A stretch of DNA of 64,000 bases from NCBI RefSeq assembly GCF_001613365.1, contig NZ_BDCF01000020.1:62001-126000 (forward strand), read 5' to 3'. Position numbers and translations under genes: made by a program. The notes beneath the pieces were generated by a model that made no database searches, had not been told where the DNA came from, and saw nothing but the letters and a program-made list of their open reading frames with translations. Of this stretch, positions 36,753 through 45,364 are shown in pieces (the first letter of the stretch is position 1; every line of letters begins with the position of its first letter). The DNA comes from Nocardia xishanensis NBRC 101358. GTDB lineage: Bacteria > Actinomycetota > Actinomycetes > Mycobacteriales > Mycobacteriaceae.

Positions 36753-37565
36753 TCACTGTTCCTGTGTGATGGTGGCCAGTTGTCGTGCTCGGTGGAGAAG
36801 GTGCGGGTCGTGAGCGTTGACCAGGAGAAGTCCCGGCCCGGCCGACATCCAAAGTTCGCCAAGCCGTTCGTGATTGGCCCGAACGGCGGGCAGGTCATGT
36901 GCGACGAACCGTTCCATGGCGGTCAGGGCGCTCGGCACACGGCCGGTGCCGTCGATCTGTCCATGGTGGTAGAACGCGTCGCCCGCGTGCAGAATCCATC
37001 GGTCGCCCGTATCGACCGCGACAGCGGCGTGGCCGCGGGTGTGGCCGGGCAGGCTGATCATGACGAGGCCGAGCGCGATATCGGCGAGTTCCTTCGCGGC
37101 CGCGAAGCCATTCCACGATTCACCGTCCCCGGGCGCGTGCCGAACGAGCGTCGGGTAATGGGCTCGCTGCGTCGGCAGGTAGCGGCCCCGCTCGACCAGC
37201 CCGCGCGGACGAAGCGCCGCGGCGGCTTCGTCCGCGGTGAGATGCACTCTGGCCCACGGGAAATCGGCGAGTCCGCCGGTGTGATCGGCATCGAAGTGGG
37301 TGAGGACGATATCCCGGACGTCGCGCGGGTCGTACCCGAGCTTTTCGATCTGCCGGATGGCGGCCTCGGACTCGTCGAACACCGGACGGACGTAGTACCG
37401 GGCCGGGCCGAATCTGCCACCGGGATCGGCGGCGTCGCGCAGGCCGAGCCCACTGTCCACCAGCACCAGCCGGTTAGCGGCCTCCAGCAACAGGACGTGG
37501 CATACCAGGCCATCCGGCGTGCGCGGCGGGCGCATGGTGCCGCAGTTGAGGTGGTGCACCTTCAT
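36753..37565 (-). CDS. Metallo-beta-lactamase fold hydrolase (AHL-lactonase-like)
   Basis: 270 residues from the ATG at 37565 (MKVHHLNCGTMRPP). The metal site motif HxDxDH is present as LTHFDADHTGGL, with further ligands in SLPGHTRGHAAVAV, LHAGDAFYH and a C-terminal NAHDP. The N-terminal MKVHHLNCGTM and overall length resemble quorum-quenching N-acyl-homoserine lactonases. It is in the same direction as the SnoaL-like and larger MBL genes upstream, so one regulon is likely. Confidence 0.87.
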   Translation of the reverse strand: MKVHHLNCGTMRPPRTPDGLVCHVLLLEAANRLVLVDSGLGLRDAADPGGRFGPARYYVRPVFDESEAAIRQIEKLGYDPRDVRDIVLTHFDADHTGGLADFPWARVHLTADEAAAALRPRGLVERGRYLPTQRAHYPTLVRHAPGDGESWNGFAAAKELADIALGLVMISLPGHTRGHAAVAVDTGDRWILHAGDAFYHHGQIDGTGRVPSALTAMERFVAHDLPAVRANHERLGELWMSAGPGLLLVNAHDPHLLHRARQLATITQEQ

Positions 37566-37644
37566 CCGAGCGGTTCCTCGGATCCCTTGCCGCCGACGAA
37601 CGCGCGCACGGTCACGGTCTTCTCCTCCGGTGGGTCGGCGGCGG

Positions 37645-38208
37645 TCAGTCGCCGAGGTCGGGTGGCGTGGTGGCCAGCAGGCGCGGATCCGGTTCCGCAC
37701 CGGCCATGGCGAGGGCTCCTGCGACGGCGCGGCCGAGTTTGAGCAGGTCACGCGGATCGCGCTTGTCGAGCCCGCCGACCAGCTGTTTGAGGATGGTGAG
37801 CTGGTCGAAGTAGATCCGCTCGGTCACGAGGCGCTCCTGCTCGTCGAAGACGAAGTAGGCGGTCATCCTCGTGCGGTGCCGGGAGCCGGTCGGGGGGATC
37901 TTGCCGAGCGGACCGAGATGCGTTCCGAGCAACCAGAATTCGACGATGACCGCGTCGTGGCTGTGCCGGAACGCGATGAGCTCGTGATCCTGATCAGGGA
38001 AGGCGACGCGGGTGTCGTGGTAGTAGTCGCGCACTTCGCTGTCCCCGTCGTGCACGAGCATCTGCGCGATCAGCTCGTAGTGCGGGTGCGGGAACGTCGA
38101 CAGGGTGGCGTCCCAGTCCTGGCTGACCTCGTCGCGGAAGTGGTCGAGCACCAATTTCTCTCGCGCGCGCAGCACGTCTTCGGGCGGCAGGGTGAATCGT
38201 TTCGGCAT
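37645..38208 (-). CDS. SnoaL-like / ester-cyclase family protein
   Basis: 187 residues from the ATG at 38208, with AGGAG upstream. Hydrophobic-core segments (HPHYELIAQML; DYYHDTRVAFPDQDHELIAFRHSHDAVIVEFWLLGTHLGPL; TRMTAYFVFDEQERLVTERIYFDQLTILKQL) are those of the SnoaL/NTF2-like cone fold, which binds small hydrophobic ligands and sometimes acts as cyclase or isomerase. It lies between two MBL-fold hydrolases, 12 bp after the larger. Confidence 0.8.
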   Translation of the reverse strand: MPKRFTLPPEDVLRAREKLVLDHFRDEVSQDWDATLSTFPHPHYELIAQMLVHDGDSEVRDYYHDTRVAFPDQDHELIAFRHSHDAVIVEFWLLGTHLGPLGKIPPTGSRHRTRMTAYFVFDEQERLVTERIYFDQLTILKQLVGGLDKRDPRDLLKLGRAVAGALAMAGAEPDPRLLATTPPDLGD

Positions 38209-38219
38209 GGAAGTGCTCC

Positions 38220-39320
38220 TCAAAGACTCGGTCCGTGGGTGATGTGACCGTGGCTGAACGTGGGCCGGGTACCGGGATTGGTCCACGCGCCGGTGAGCTC
38301 ACTGGACGGGAAGAACTGCAGGAATCGCGGGTCGGTCTGGCTGCGATCGGCCAGCGTCTTCTCGGCGATGATCGAGTTGTACTGTTCGGCGGTCGTCTCG
38401 ATCGTGTTGGCGTTGAGCACGACCTCCTGCTGCCACCGCGCCGCCCATGCCGCCAGGCCTGGCATACGGGAATGCTCGGGAGTCAGCGCCTCGGCGGCGA
38501 TCACGTTCTCACTGCTGACCCAGATGCCGGTCGCGGTGTTGAGCACCAGACTCTGGTTGCCGAACACGTGCCCCGGCGTCTTGACGACGGCGACGCCCGG
38601 CCCGAGCACCACCGATCCCTCGATGGGCAGGAACGCCTCGGCGGGCACGTCACGGTATGCCGCGGGCTGATACCACGGCCGCTGCAATGGATGCAGTTCG
38701 GCCATCGCGGCCAGCTCGTCACGCTGCACGATCACCTTCGCGTTCGGGAAGATCGCCCGCGGCGTCGACTCGAGATCCTCCTGATAGACCGTGGTGCCGA
38801 CCCACCGGCGCAGATCTTGGGTGTGCAGGTGGTCGAACATCAGGTAGTCGACTTCCTCCGGACCGATCCCCAATCGCGCGAGATGACTTGGCACGGTGCC
38901 GTGCTCTCGAACGACTTGCCGCTCGAGCACTCGCGGCGTTCGCTTCGACAGGTCGGCGAAATACGGTGTGTACCTGCCCAGTTCGACATCCGAGGGCTCG
39001 AACAGCAGCGTCCGGTGACGCCGCGCCGAATCGTGCCAGCGGATCACCAGCATGCGGTTGGTGATCGACAGGAAAGGCGCGATCGCCCGCGAAGCGCGGA
39101 ACAGACCGAACCGCGTCGGGTACGGCAGCGTCACCAGGTCGCATGTCGTGACGCTGTCCGGTGTGCCGGTGCTCGGGAACTCGCGGCGGAACGAGCGCGC
39201 CTGATCCCGAACCCTCCGCAACCGGGTGCCTGGGCTGTCGCCATTCGTGGCGAAGGCGTCGATACGGTCCCCCACGGTCGGAAGGTCGTCGACGGTGGCC
39301 GGACCCCAGGGAAAGCGCAT
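38220..39320 (-). CDS. MBL-fold metallohydrolase, TetR-controlled
   Basis: 366 residues from the ATG at 39320 (GGAG upstream). It has a long N-terminal extension, then a variant metal site: LMFDHLHTQDLRRW, where the H-x-H-x-D-x(D)H pattern is reduced to DHLHTQD, followed by VVKTPGHVFGNQSLVL and a SENVIAAE region. The usual HxHxDH motif is incomplete, so metal binding or substrate class may differ from standard lactonases. Two TetR-type operators overlap its promoter; the divergent TetR gene is the probable repressor. Confidence 0.8.
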   Translation of the reverse strand: MRFPWGPATVDDLPTVGDRIDAFATNGDSPGTRLRRVRDQARSFRREFPSTGTPDSVTTCDLVTLPYPTRFGLFRASRAIAPFLSITNRMLVIRWHDSARRHRTLLFEPSDVELGRYTPYFADLSKRTPRVLERQVVREHGTVPSHLARLGIGPEEVDYLMFDHLHTQDLRRWVGTTVYQEDLESTPRAIFPNAKVIVQRDELAAMAELHPLQRPWYQPAAYRDVPAEAFLPIEGSVVLGPGVAVVKTPGHVFGNQSLVLNTATGIWVSSENVIAAEALTPEHSRMPGLAAWAARWQQEVVLNANTIETTAEQYNSIIAEKTLADRSQTDPRFLQFFPSSELTGAWTNPGTRPTFSHGHITHGPSL

Positions 39321-39330
39321 ACGGATCTCC

Positions 39331-39387
39331 AATATCCACAATGTGGGTTAATGTCAGCCGAACTTATACCCACGATGTGGATTAAAT
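39331..39387. promoter_or_regulatory. Twin CCCAC-type TetR operators
   Basis: ATCCACAATGTGGGTTA (near 39334-39350) and TACCCACGATGTGGATTA (near 39367-39384) are two copies of a dyad with CCAC/GTGG half-sites, 33 bp apart. They fill the gap between the divergent MBL and TetR genes. Confidence 0.7.
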
Positions 39388-39412
39388 CAAGGGAGTGCGG
39401 AAAGATGACGGT

Positions 39413-40108
39413 ATGGCCACTCCCGCCCCCACCGCCCGCCGCGGCCGACCGCCCAAAGGCGCGGCCCAGCTGACCCGCACCGGGATCGTCGAGGCGACCC
39501 TCGAAGTCATCGGCGCCGACGGGGTGGGCGGCGTCGGGATACGAGCCGTCGCACGCGTGCTCGGAGTCGACCCGAAAAGCTTGTACAACCACGTCGACGG
39601 CAAAGACGGCCTGCTCGACGCGGTCGCCGAGCACTTCCTCGGCTCGATCGCACTACCGCCCGTCACGGGCGACCTGCGCGGCGATCTGCGCGCCATCGCC
39701 GACGCGTTCCGCGACCGAGCCTTGCTGCACCCGGAAGCCGCCGCACTGGTGCTCACGCGACAACTGGCCTCGCTCGAGGGCTTGGCGCCGATTCAGCGGG
39801 TCCTGGAGGTCTTGCGCGCCGCAGGCTGCGAGCCGCAGGAAGCCGTCCACCTGCTGCGCACCGTGCTCGCCACACTCATCGGAACCCTGCTTCGCGAAGT
39901 CAACGCGGGCCCCACCTACGGCACCAGCGACACCGCGGGCATCGCCGACCGCCGAGCCACCCTCGAACACTCGGGACTCCCCGCCGTCGCCGAGGCCGCA
40001 CCACATCTGGCGCGGTTCGACAGCCAGGCCGAGTACGAGTACACGATGAACTTCGCCCTCGACGCGGCCGCCGCCCGAATCGAAAGCTCGAGGCGGAGTA
40101 GGCCGTAG
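39413..40108 (+). CDS. TetR family regulator
   Basis: 231 residues from the ATG at 39413. The N-terminal HTH is TGIVEATLEVIGADGVGGVGIRAVARVLGVDPKSLYNHVDGKDGLLDAVAEHF. The C-terminal domain is the TetR_C type that binds hydrophobic ligands (HPEAAALVLTRQLASLEGLAP). It probably represses the divergent MBL/SnoaL/MBL group. A stem-loop follows 20 bp after the stop. Confidence 0.93.
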   Translation: MATPAPTARRGRPPKGAAQLTRTGIVEATLEVIGADGVGGVGIRAVARVLGVDPKSLYNHVDGKDGLLDAVAEHFLGSIALPPVTGDLRGDLRAIADAFRDRALLHPEAAALVLTRQLASLEGLAPIQRVLEVLRAAGCEPQEAVHLLRTVLATLIGTLLREVNAGPTYGTSDTAGIADRRATLEHSGLPAVAEAAPHLARFDSQAEYEYTMNFALDAAAARIESSRRSRP

Positions 40109-40127
40109 CGACACCGGCAAAAGAACC

Positions 40128-40157
40128 GAGCCCCATTCGGATTTCCGGATGGGGCTC
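40128..40157 (+). terminator. Stem-loop terminator, GAGCCCCAT type
   Basis: Arms GAGCCCCAT (40128-40136) and ATGGGGCTC (40149-40157). Nearly the same hairpin recurs at 44430-44465 and, more weakly, at 63509-63536. Confidence 0.75.
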
Positions 40158-40325
40158 GCCCGCGTGTCGTAGTTGTGGATCGTCTGTTCACACAGACCCT
40201 GCTCCCAGCGGGTGCACATCCGCACTTTGAAACTTTTGCTCTCTACCCCAGGTAGAAGTCGCAGAAGTTTCACTCGAACCTTCAACGATACTGTCGATGG
40301 CAGTGCAATTCCGGAAGGGATGTTC

Positions 40326-41531
40326 ATGTCTACTGCCGCATCACCGCGTGAAATCGGCCGCCAACTCGACGACCCGGCAAGTCTCGGCCGCGCCGTCGAC
40401 GAACTGCTCGCCACCCGGACCGAGCCGCCGACCCTGCTCGCCCTCGGCGAGCCGACACATGGGATCGAAGCATTCCCGTTGCTGCGCAACGAAATCCTCG
40501 GCCACCTCGTCGAACGGGGGTACCGGTCGATCGTGCTCGAGACCGACTTCTTCGCCGCGTCCGTCGTCGACGACTACGTGGCCGGGGCACCGGCGGAGAT
40601 CGACACGGTGCTCGCGAGCGGGTTCAGCCACGGGTTCGGCGCCGTACCGGGCAATCGCGAACTCGTCGAATGGCTTCGCGCGCACAACGCAGACCGTGCG
40701 CCGCAGGATCGAGTTCGCTTCTACGGCTTCGACGCGCCGGTGGAGTACTCCGGTGCGCCGAGCCCGCGACGCTCACTGTCCGCGGTGATCGACTACCTGC
40801 CCGCAGCCCTACGGCCCGAATCAGTCCGGGAACTCGATACTTTGCTCGACAAGGACGCGGACTGGACCAACCAGGCGGCCATGTTCGACCCGGTAGCGTC
40901 CATTGGCGACTCCGACCGCGCACGCGCGCTGCGCATCGTCGGCGACGATATCGCCAGCGCGCTGCGCCGCGCGGCGCCCGGCCTGCGGCCCGCCGACCCA
41001 TCCGGCTACGACCGCGCCCTCGCGCACGCACGCACCGCCCTGGGCCTGCTGCGCTATCACGCCGCCATGGCCAGCCCCGCAACCGATCGCATCGCGACCT
41101 TGCTCAGCCTGCGCGCCGAGATGATGGCCGAGAACCTGCTCGCGATCGTGAGCCAAGAGCAGCGACGCGGGCCAAGCCTGGTATTCGCGCACAACGAGCA
41201 TCTCCAGCGTGCGCAGTCCGACGCGTCGAGTGAGAACTGGGGCAACGCAGGCGCGCTCGTCGGGCTCGCCCTCGGCGATCGCTACCTGGTCCTGGCAACC
41301 GACGCCGGCCCCGACAGCGATCCTGGCACCCTCCAGCGCGCATTGGCCGAGGCGAGCACCCGCCGCACCCTGTTCCCGGCCCAAGCCCTACGCGCCGCGC
41401 TTCCCCCATCACTCGACACCGGCAAACCCATTGTGCCCGGCCACATCCCGCTCGAACCGGCAGACCTGGACCGCGCCGACGCGATCATCTTCATCGCCGA
41501 CACCGACGGAAAGCGGCACCAGTACTGGTAG
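40326..41531 (+). CDS. Erythromycin esterase family protein
   Basis: 401 residues from the ATG at 40326, with GGAAGGG upstream. The family signature is ALGEPTHGIEAFPLLRNEI (residues 38-56), with the catalytic histidine in GEPTHG, GFDAPVEYSG and AHNEHLQRAQS. Members hydrolyse the macrolactone of erythromycin (EreA/EreB), but many actinobacterial relatives act on unknown esters or modify succinoglycan. It could give intrinsic macrolide tolerance; this cannot be told from sequence. Confidence 0.88.
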   Translation: MSTAASPREIGRQLDDPASLGRAVDELLATRTEPPTLLALGEPTHGIEAFPLLRNEILGHLVERGYRSIVLETDFFAASVVDDYVAGAPAEIDTVLASGFSHGFGAVPGNRELVEWLRAHNADRAPQDRVRFYGFDAPVEYSGAPSPRRSLSAVIDYLPAALRPESVRELDTLLDKDADWTNQAAMFDPVASIGDSDRARALRIVGDDIASALRRAAPGLRPADPSGYDRALAHARTALGLLRYHAAMASPATDRIATLLSLRAEMMAENLLAIVSQEQRRGPSLVFAHNEHLQRAQSDASSENWGNAGALVGLALGDRYLVLATDAGPDSDPGTLQRALAEASTRRTLFPAQALRAALPPSLDTGKPIVPGHIPLEPADLDRADAIIFIADTDGKRHQYW

Positions 41532-41901
41532 CGACATGCCCGGAGGCAACGGGCAGCAAGGCACTCGCGCGGTGACGCCGACCGGGTCAGCCGTGGCCTC
41601 AGCGACCAGCGTTCTCCTCCCACCTCAATGGGATGTGATTGTGTTTGGGCAATGCTTCCCGCGATCCGCTCCATGCGGCTGTCCGCCACCACCGCGCAGC
41701 TGAGGCAGCGAGCCTCCGTCGAAGTCGGCCGGGCGAAGCAGCCCCGGCCTGACAGGCAGTTGCGCCGAGAGCAGCCAGCGCCCGACATTCGACACCTAGA
41801 TCCGAGATGGCTTGGCGCACATGCCTATATGAACTGGCCAAACCGGCGTGGCCTGGAACAGGGTTCGGTATCGCCCAGCTATGCGGCGTAGGGCGGTCCG
41901 C
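41532..41901. other. 370-bp stretch with no convincing gene
   Basis: Between the esterase and the leftward membrane-anchored gene. Short frames exist on both strands but none has coding bias, a ribosome site or recognisable homology. It may contain eroded DNA from an old insertion. Confidence 0.4.
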
Positions 41902-42723
41902 CTACGCTGCAGATGCCGATGTCCGTATGGACGCGACTCGGGAAGGTTCGGGGTATTCGGTGAAGTAGGCACCTTCGTTCCACGGAACACCGAGTACGAC
42001 CACGAAATCTTGATCACCGAACTCGGTAGCGAGACGCTTCCAGTTGCGGACCAGGTACTCGACGGCGGCCCAGGACGAATCACCGCGTACGCCAACGCAG
42101 AAGAAGTTCACGGCGTCCTCACCTCTGCGGTGCACCTTCTCGATCAGGGCGAGATTTTTTCGGGCTCTGATGTGCTGCACGTTGTCACCATCGAGGCGAA
42201 CGGCGACCGTCACCTCGTCGCCGGCCGTGTACCAGGCTTCTCCGAGGCGCAGCTCGGCATCGAGTGTCGCTCTGACCAGCTGTCGTTCCACCCCGTACCG
42301 ACGGATTACGTTGCGTGCACTACTACCGACGACGATGCAGCTGTCGGACAGCTGAGCACCATCCGTTGTCGGCGGGCTGACCTCCGCCAGATGCTGTATC
42401 GGACGGCGTAGCCACAGCCCGTCGACAAGGCCACGCGCAATCTCCGGAAGCCGCAACGGAGCGGCGCCGAAAAGCTTGTTCACGCTCTGGATCGCTTGGA
42501 ACTCGTGAAAAGCGAGCGCGAGACGGGGTCTGCCGTCGGACCGCGGGGTAGGTTCTGCGGCATTCGACAAATACACACTCACGCGACGACTGTTTCCGAG
42601 TCCGAAGAACCGGACCATTCTTCGCTCGACAGTGCGGCTTCCTGCCAGGAATGCCAGCCCGAGCGCGAACCAAAAGGCAATATTGGCAACGAGATTCGTC
42701 GCGACCGCCAGCACGAAAGACAC
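41902..42723 (-). CDS. Membrane-anchored protein of unknown function, 273 aa
   Basis: It starts at a GTG with an N-terminal membrane helix (VLAVATNLVANIAFWFALGLAFLAG), then a cytoplasmic domain: RRVSVYLSNA, LAFHEFQAIQSVNKLFG, SPPTTDGAQLSDSCIVVGSSARNVIRRYGVER, and FFCVGVRGDSSWAAVEYLVRNWKRLATEFGDQDFVVVLGV near the C-terminus. The pattern of a nucleotide-binding-like VVGSSARN and a later GVRGDSS looks like a Rossmann-type sensor, but I cannot name the family. It is isolated from its neighbours; base composition (AT-richer) suggests acquisition. Confidence 0.6.
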   Translation of the reverse strand: MSFVLAVATNLVANIAFWFALGLAFLAGSRTVERRMVRFFGLGNSRRVSVYLSNAAEPTPRSDGRPRLALAFHEFQAIQSVNKLFGAAPLRLPEIARGLVDGLWLRRPIQHLAEVSPPTTDGAQLSDSCIVVGSSARNVIRRYGVERQLVRATLDAELRLGEAWYTAGDEVTVAVRLDGDNVQHIRARKNLALIEKVHRRGEDAVNFFCVGVRGDSSWAAVEYLVRNWKRLATEFGDQDFVVVLGVPWNEGAYFTEYPEPSRVASIRTSASAA

Positions 42724-42960
42724 GGTCGAAGTCTAGACGTAGGTTCACCTCGCGCCGACGAGGTTCTCTGAGGTGACGACGATCGGATAACCGTCGCATT
42801 CCCCGGAACATTCACTCGTGCCGCTGGGCGAGCGGTCGCACGCGAGAAGCATTGAATTCAGACCATGCTTGTTAGCCGATTGCATGCTGAGGCCGGAGTC
42901 GTGCGAAATTCAGTCGGCAAATCCCGCTGATCGCCGTGTTCCAGCGGCACAATGTCGGCC

Positions 42961-43875
42961 ATGCGCACATTTGCCCGATTGTTGCAGGCTGTTGTCACCG
43001 GGGCTCTGATCGTGACAGCCGGTCATGTCGTCGCGGCCGCCCCCGCCGCAAGCATCCCCCACGTTCAATTGCCCTGGCCGACTCCCGAGCCGGACGGGGT
43101 GCAAGCGACGGGGGCGGTGCTGGCCGAGGGAATCACTGGCACGGCGCTGTGGTCGCGACGGCCGGACACCCCGGTGCCGATAGCCAGCATCACGAAGGTG
43201 ATGACGGCACTGGTCGTGATCGACGCCGGCGACCTCGACCGAACTATCACCGTGCCGCAAGAAGCCATCGCCTACTGCAACAGGAACGCCGGAAGCACCG
43301 CGGGCCTGGCCCCCGGCGAGGTGCTCACCACGCGACAGATCCTCTACGCGCTGATGCTGCCATCGGGCTGCGACGCCGCCTACACCCTTGCCGAGGCATA
43401 CGGGCCCGGCCAAGACGGCTTCATCGCCAGAATGAACGAAACCGCGCGCGGATTGGGCCTGGCTGGAACGGAATTCACCGACCCCAGCGGCCTGCCCATT
43501 CCCACCGACCACTCCAACTCCTCCACACCGGCGGACCTGGTGACTCTCGGACTGCGCGCGATGCGCCTACCCGCGTTCCGCGAGATCGTCAGCTCGCCGA
43601 CCTATCACGTCCCCGCGGGCCCCGGCAACCGCGAGCACCTCTGGCACACGACGAACCGGCTGCTGCGCGACTATCCCGGCACCATCGGCATCAAAACCGG
43701 ATGGACCGACGCCGCGGGGACCTGCCTGCTGTTCGAGACGGTGAGGGCGGGAATACCGCTGGTCGGTGTGGTTCTGAACAGCTCACCCAGCAGCGACGTC
43801 GTCGCGAAGGACGATGCCGAGCGCATGTTGAACTGGGCCTACGACCCGGTCCTCAGCCTGCTGCGGATCGGTTAG
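42961..43875 (+). CDS. D-alanyl-D-alanine carboxypeptidase (peptidase S11)
   Basis: About 304 residues with a signal peptide (LLQAVVTGALIVTAGHVVAAAPA). The penicillin-binding motifs are SxxK in ASITKVMTALVV, SxN position in LPSGCDAAYTLA and KTG in GIKTGWTDAAGTC. In typical DacB/DacC enzymes the second motif is SGN; here it is SGC, a substitution of the asparagine. The enzyme should trim the terminal D-Ala of peptidoglycan stem peptides in the periplasm-like space. The substitution could change beta-lactam or substrate handling. The start could also be 42952. Confidence 0.87.
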   Translation: MRTFARLLQAVVTGALIVTAGHVVAAAPAASIPHVQLPWPTPEPDGVQATGAVLAEGITGTALWSRRPDTPVPIASITKVMTALVVIDAGDLDRTITVPQEAIAYCNRNAGSTAGLAPGEVLTTRQILYALMLPSGCDAAYTLAEAYGPGQDGFIARMNETARGLGLAGTEFTDPSGLPIPTDHSNSSTPADLVTLGLRAMRLPAFREIVSSPTYHVPAGPGNREHLWHTTNRLLRDYPGTIGIKTGWTDAAGTCLLFETVRAGIPLVGVVLNSSPSSDVVAKDDAERMLNWAYDPVLSLLRIG

Positions 43876-43971
43876 CGCCGAACGCGTGGGCGGGGACGCC
43901 CCCGTCGATATCATCTCGTCGGCCCTATCGAGAACCTCGTCGGTTCCCGCAACGACCGGTAGGAGACCACC

Positions 43972-44304
43972 ATGATCTTCATCGTCGTACGATTCACCAC
44001 CCTCCCCGAGTGGACCGACCGGTGGCTGGACTTGACCGCCGACTTCACCGCCGCCACCCGCGCCGAACCTGGGAACCTGTTCTTCGACTGGTCCCGCAGT
44101 GTCGACAACCCGGCCGAGTTCGTTCTGGTCGAGGGCTTCCGAGACGACAGCGCGGGAGCCGCTCACGTAGCGAGCGATCATTTCAAGCAGGCTGTGAGAC
44201 AACTCCCCCAGGCATTGGCCACAACCCCGGCCATCATCAGCCAGAACATCGACGCGACCGACTGGTCCGAGATGGCCGAGATGCGCGTAGAACCCGCCCC
44301 CTGA
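43972..44304 (+). CDS. Antibiotic-biosynthesis-monooxygenase (ABM) family protein
   Basis: 110 residues: MIFIVVRFTTLPEWTDRWLDLTADFTAATRAEPGNLFFDWSRS, EFVLVEGFRDDSAGAAHVASDHF, which is the classic YgiN/ABM dimeric alpha-beta barrel. Usually a quinol monooxygenase or aldehyde-handling protein; no cofactor motif is needed. It is followed by a stem-loop after about 125 bp. Confidence 0.88.
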   Translation: MIFIVVRFTTLPEWTDRWLDLTADFTAATRAEPGNLFFDWSRSVDNPAEFVLVEGFRDDSAGAAHVASDHFKQAVRQLPQALATTPAIISQNIDATDWSEMAEMRVEPAP

Positions 44305-44429
44305 CCCAAGACGAATGCGAAGGACTGGCGGCCCCTGGTACAAGCCCGGGCGATGCGCGAAGGCGGCGTTGATCGCGTCGATCGAACGGTGCCCGTTCAA
44401 CGCGGCTACGAGACCGAAGCGAGCAAGAA

Positions 44430-44465
44430 GTGAGCCCCCATTCGAATAACCGGATGGGGGCTCAC
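44430..44465. terminator. Strong stem-loop, copy of the GAGCCCCAT hairpin
   Basis: Arms GTGAGCCCCCAT (44430-44441) and ATGGGGGCTCAC (44454-44465), loop TCGAATAACCGG. It is closely related to the hairpin at 40128. Confidence 0.75.
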
Positions 44466-44570
44466 TAGAGTCCCCACCAGCAGCGATAGCTCAGCTGCTT
44501 TACTGCTTCCCTGAGGCTCGGACGTCGAAGCGGAATTCGCCCCTGTCGTCCTCGATCAGTGAGTATGAGT
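44466..44570 (-). pseudogene. Gene 3'-end fragment resembling the putative att sites
   Basis: On the minus strand this reads SLIEDDRGEFRFDVRASGKQ and stop, with an upstream stop about 30 codons earlier, so it is only a fragment. The EFRFDV ending and the following ~70 bases resemble the sequences at 48470-48565 and 63537-63625. The match to the proposed att core (44531-44541) is 9 of 11 bases. It may be a relic of an earlier integration at the same kind of target. Confidence 0.4.
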
Positions 44571-44706
44571 CGACATAGCCCACTCCAGTGAGCGATCGAG
44601 CCGGTTATCGTTGATTCATCACGTGAGTTACGGTGCGGGGCATGGCTCCGGTGCTCGGGTGTGACGCAGCAGGAAACGAGCGGGGCGGTTGAGGGAGAAT
44701 ACGGAC

Positions 44707-44799
44707 GTGCTCGACGCAATCAGGAAGAAGTTCAGAGACCAGCTCGGGGTACCCGCGATCGTGTCGCCGATGGGCGCCACGGCACTCGTCGGCGGCTAG
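44707..44799 (+). CDS. Possible short ORF, 30 aa
   Basis: GTG start with GGGAG upstream, reading VLDAIRKKFRDQLGVPAIVSP and a Gly/Ala end. It stops five bases before the next ORF. A charged amphipathic helix is predicted. Not recognised; it could be chance. Confidence 0.25.
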   Translation: MLDAIRKKFRDQLGVPAIVSPMGATALVGG

Positions 44800-44803
44800 C
44801 TCG

Positions 44804-45361
44804 ATGTCGGACCGGGAAGTGCCGGGACGCGGATCCCATCCGGAGCCCGGCGGGACGAGGTTCGACGCGGCCGAACGGTTGCGCAGAAAGCTGGAAGGCA
44901 CGAAGGCTCCCGAGACCGGTTCCCCCGAGGCGGGAGACGGCACGTCGAAAGTCACCCGGCTGCCGCGGCGACCGCGGCGAATTTCCGAAGCCGGCGAGCG
45001 CCCCCACCAACCTTGGCGCTCGGAAGGCGGCTCTGTCTACGACCCTGCGCCGACCAGGCCCGTGCTGCGATCAGAACTACAGCTCGATACAGGGCTGTGG
45101 CCGGTCGACCCCGGTGCCGCGAAGCACCCCGCTCCCGAGGATGATCCGGGCGGAGCCGAGCATCACGGGAGTGTCATCGATTTCTTCGCAGCGCGGCGGA
45201 AACGAGCCGGTGACGGCGCCCCGGCCGCAGGCATTCGGCGCGTGGCCAGACCGCGCCGAATCGAAAAGACGGCAGCCGAGGGCTCCGGCGCCGACGATGA
45301 TCAAGACAGTAGCCGCAGCGATGACCGCGATCCGCCACAAACGGACGGACCCGGTCAGTAG
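44804..45361 (+). CDS. Hypothetical charged low-complexity protein, 185 aa
   Basis: Begins MSDREVPGRGSHPEPGG; rich in Arg, Glu, Pro and Gly, with no membrane segment. FDAAERLRRKLEGTK and HGSVIDFFAARRKRAG are the only helix-like parts. GC at third codon positions is below that of neighbouring genes. Its 3' half is antisense to a leftward frame with a membrane helix, so only one of the two is probably real over 45077-45361. Confidence 0.35.
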   Translation: MSDREVPGRGSHPEPGGTRFDAAERLRRKLEGTKAPETGSPEAGDGTSKVTRLPRRPRRISEAGERPHQPWRSEGGSVYDPAPTRPVLRSELQLDTGLWPVDPGAAKHPAPEDDPGGAEHHGSVIDFFAARRKRAGDGAPAAGIRRVARPRRIEKTAAEGSGADDDQDSSRSDDRDPPQTDGPGQ

Positions 45362-45364
45362 CAA
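45077..45364 (-). CDS. Alternative leftward small membrane/secreted protein
   Basis: Frame with a hydrophobic helix (IAVIAAATVLIIVGAGALGC) followed by a short extracytoplasmic part with cysteines (NACGRGAVTG, PPRCEEIDD, QPCIEL). Third-position GC is higher than in the opposing rightward frame, which favours it. The start is unclear; a TTG at 45364 is possible. Unknown function. Confidence 0.35.
   Translation of the reverse strand: MLLTGSVRLWRIAVIAAATVLIIVGAGALGCRLFDSARSGHAPNACGRGAVTGSFPPRCEEIDDTPVMLGSARIILGSGVLRGTGVDRPQPCIEL

Noticed and set aside
41592-41841. Possible transposase remnant
   Set aside because: No DDE motif, no terminal inverted repeats, and no consistent frame.
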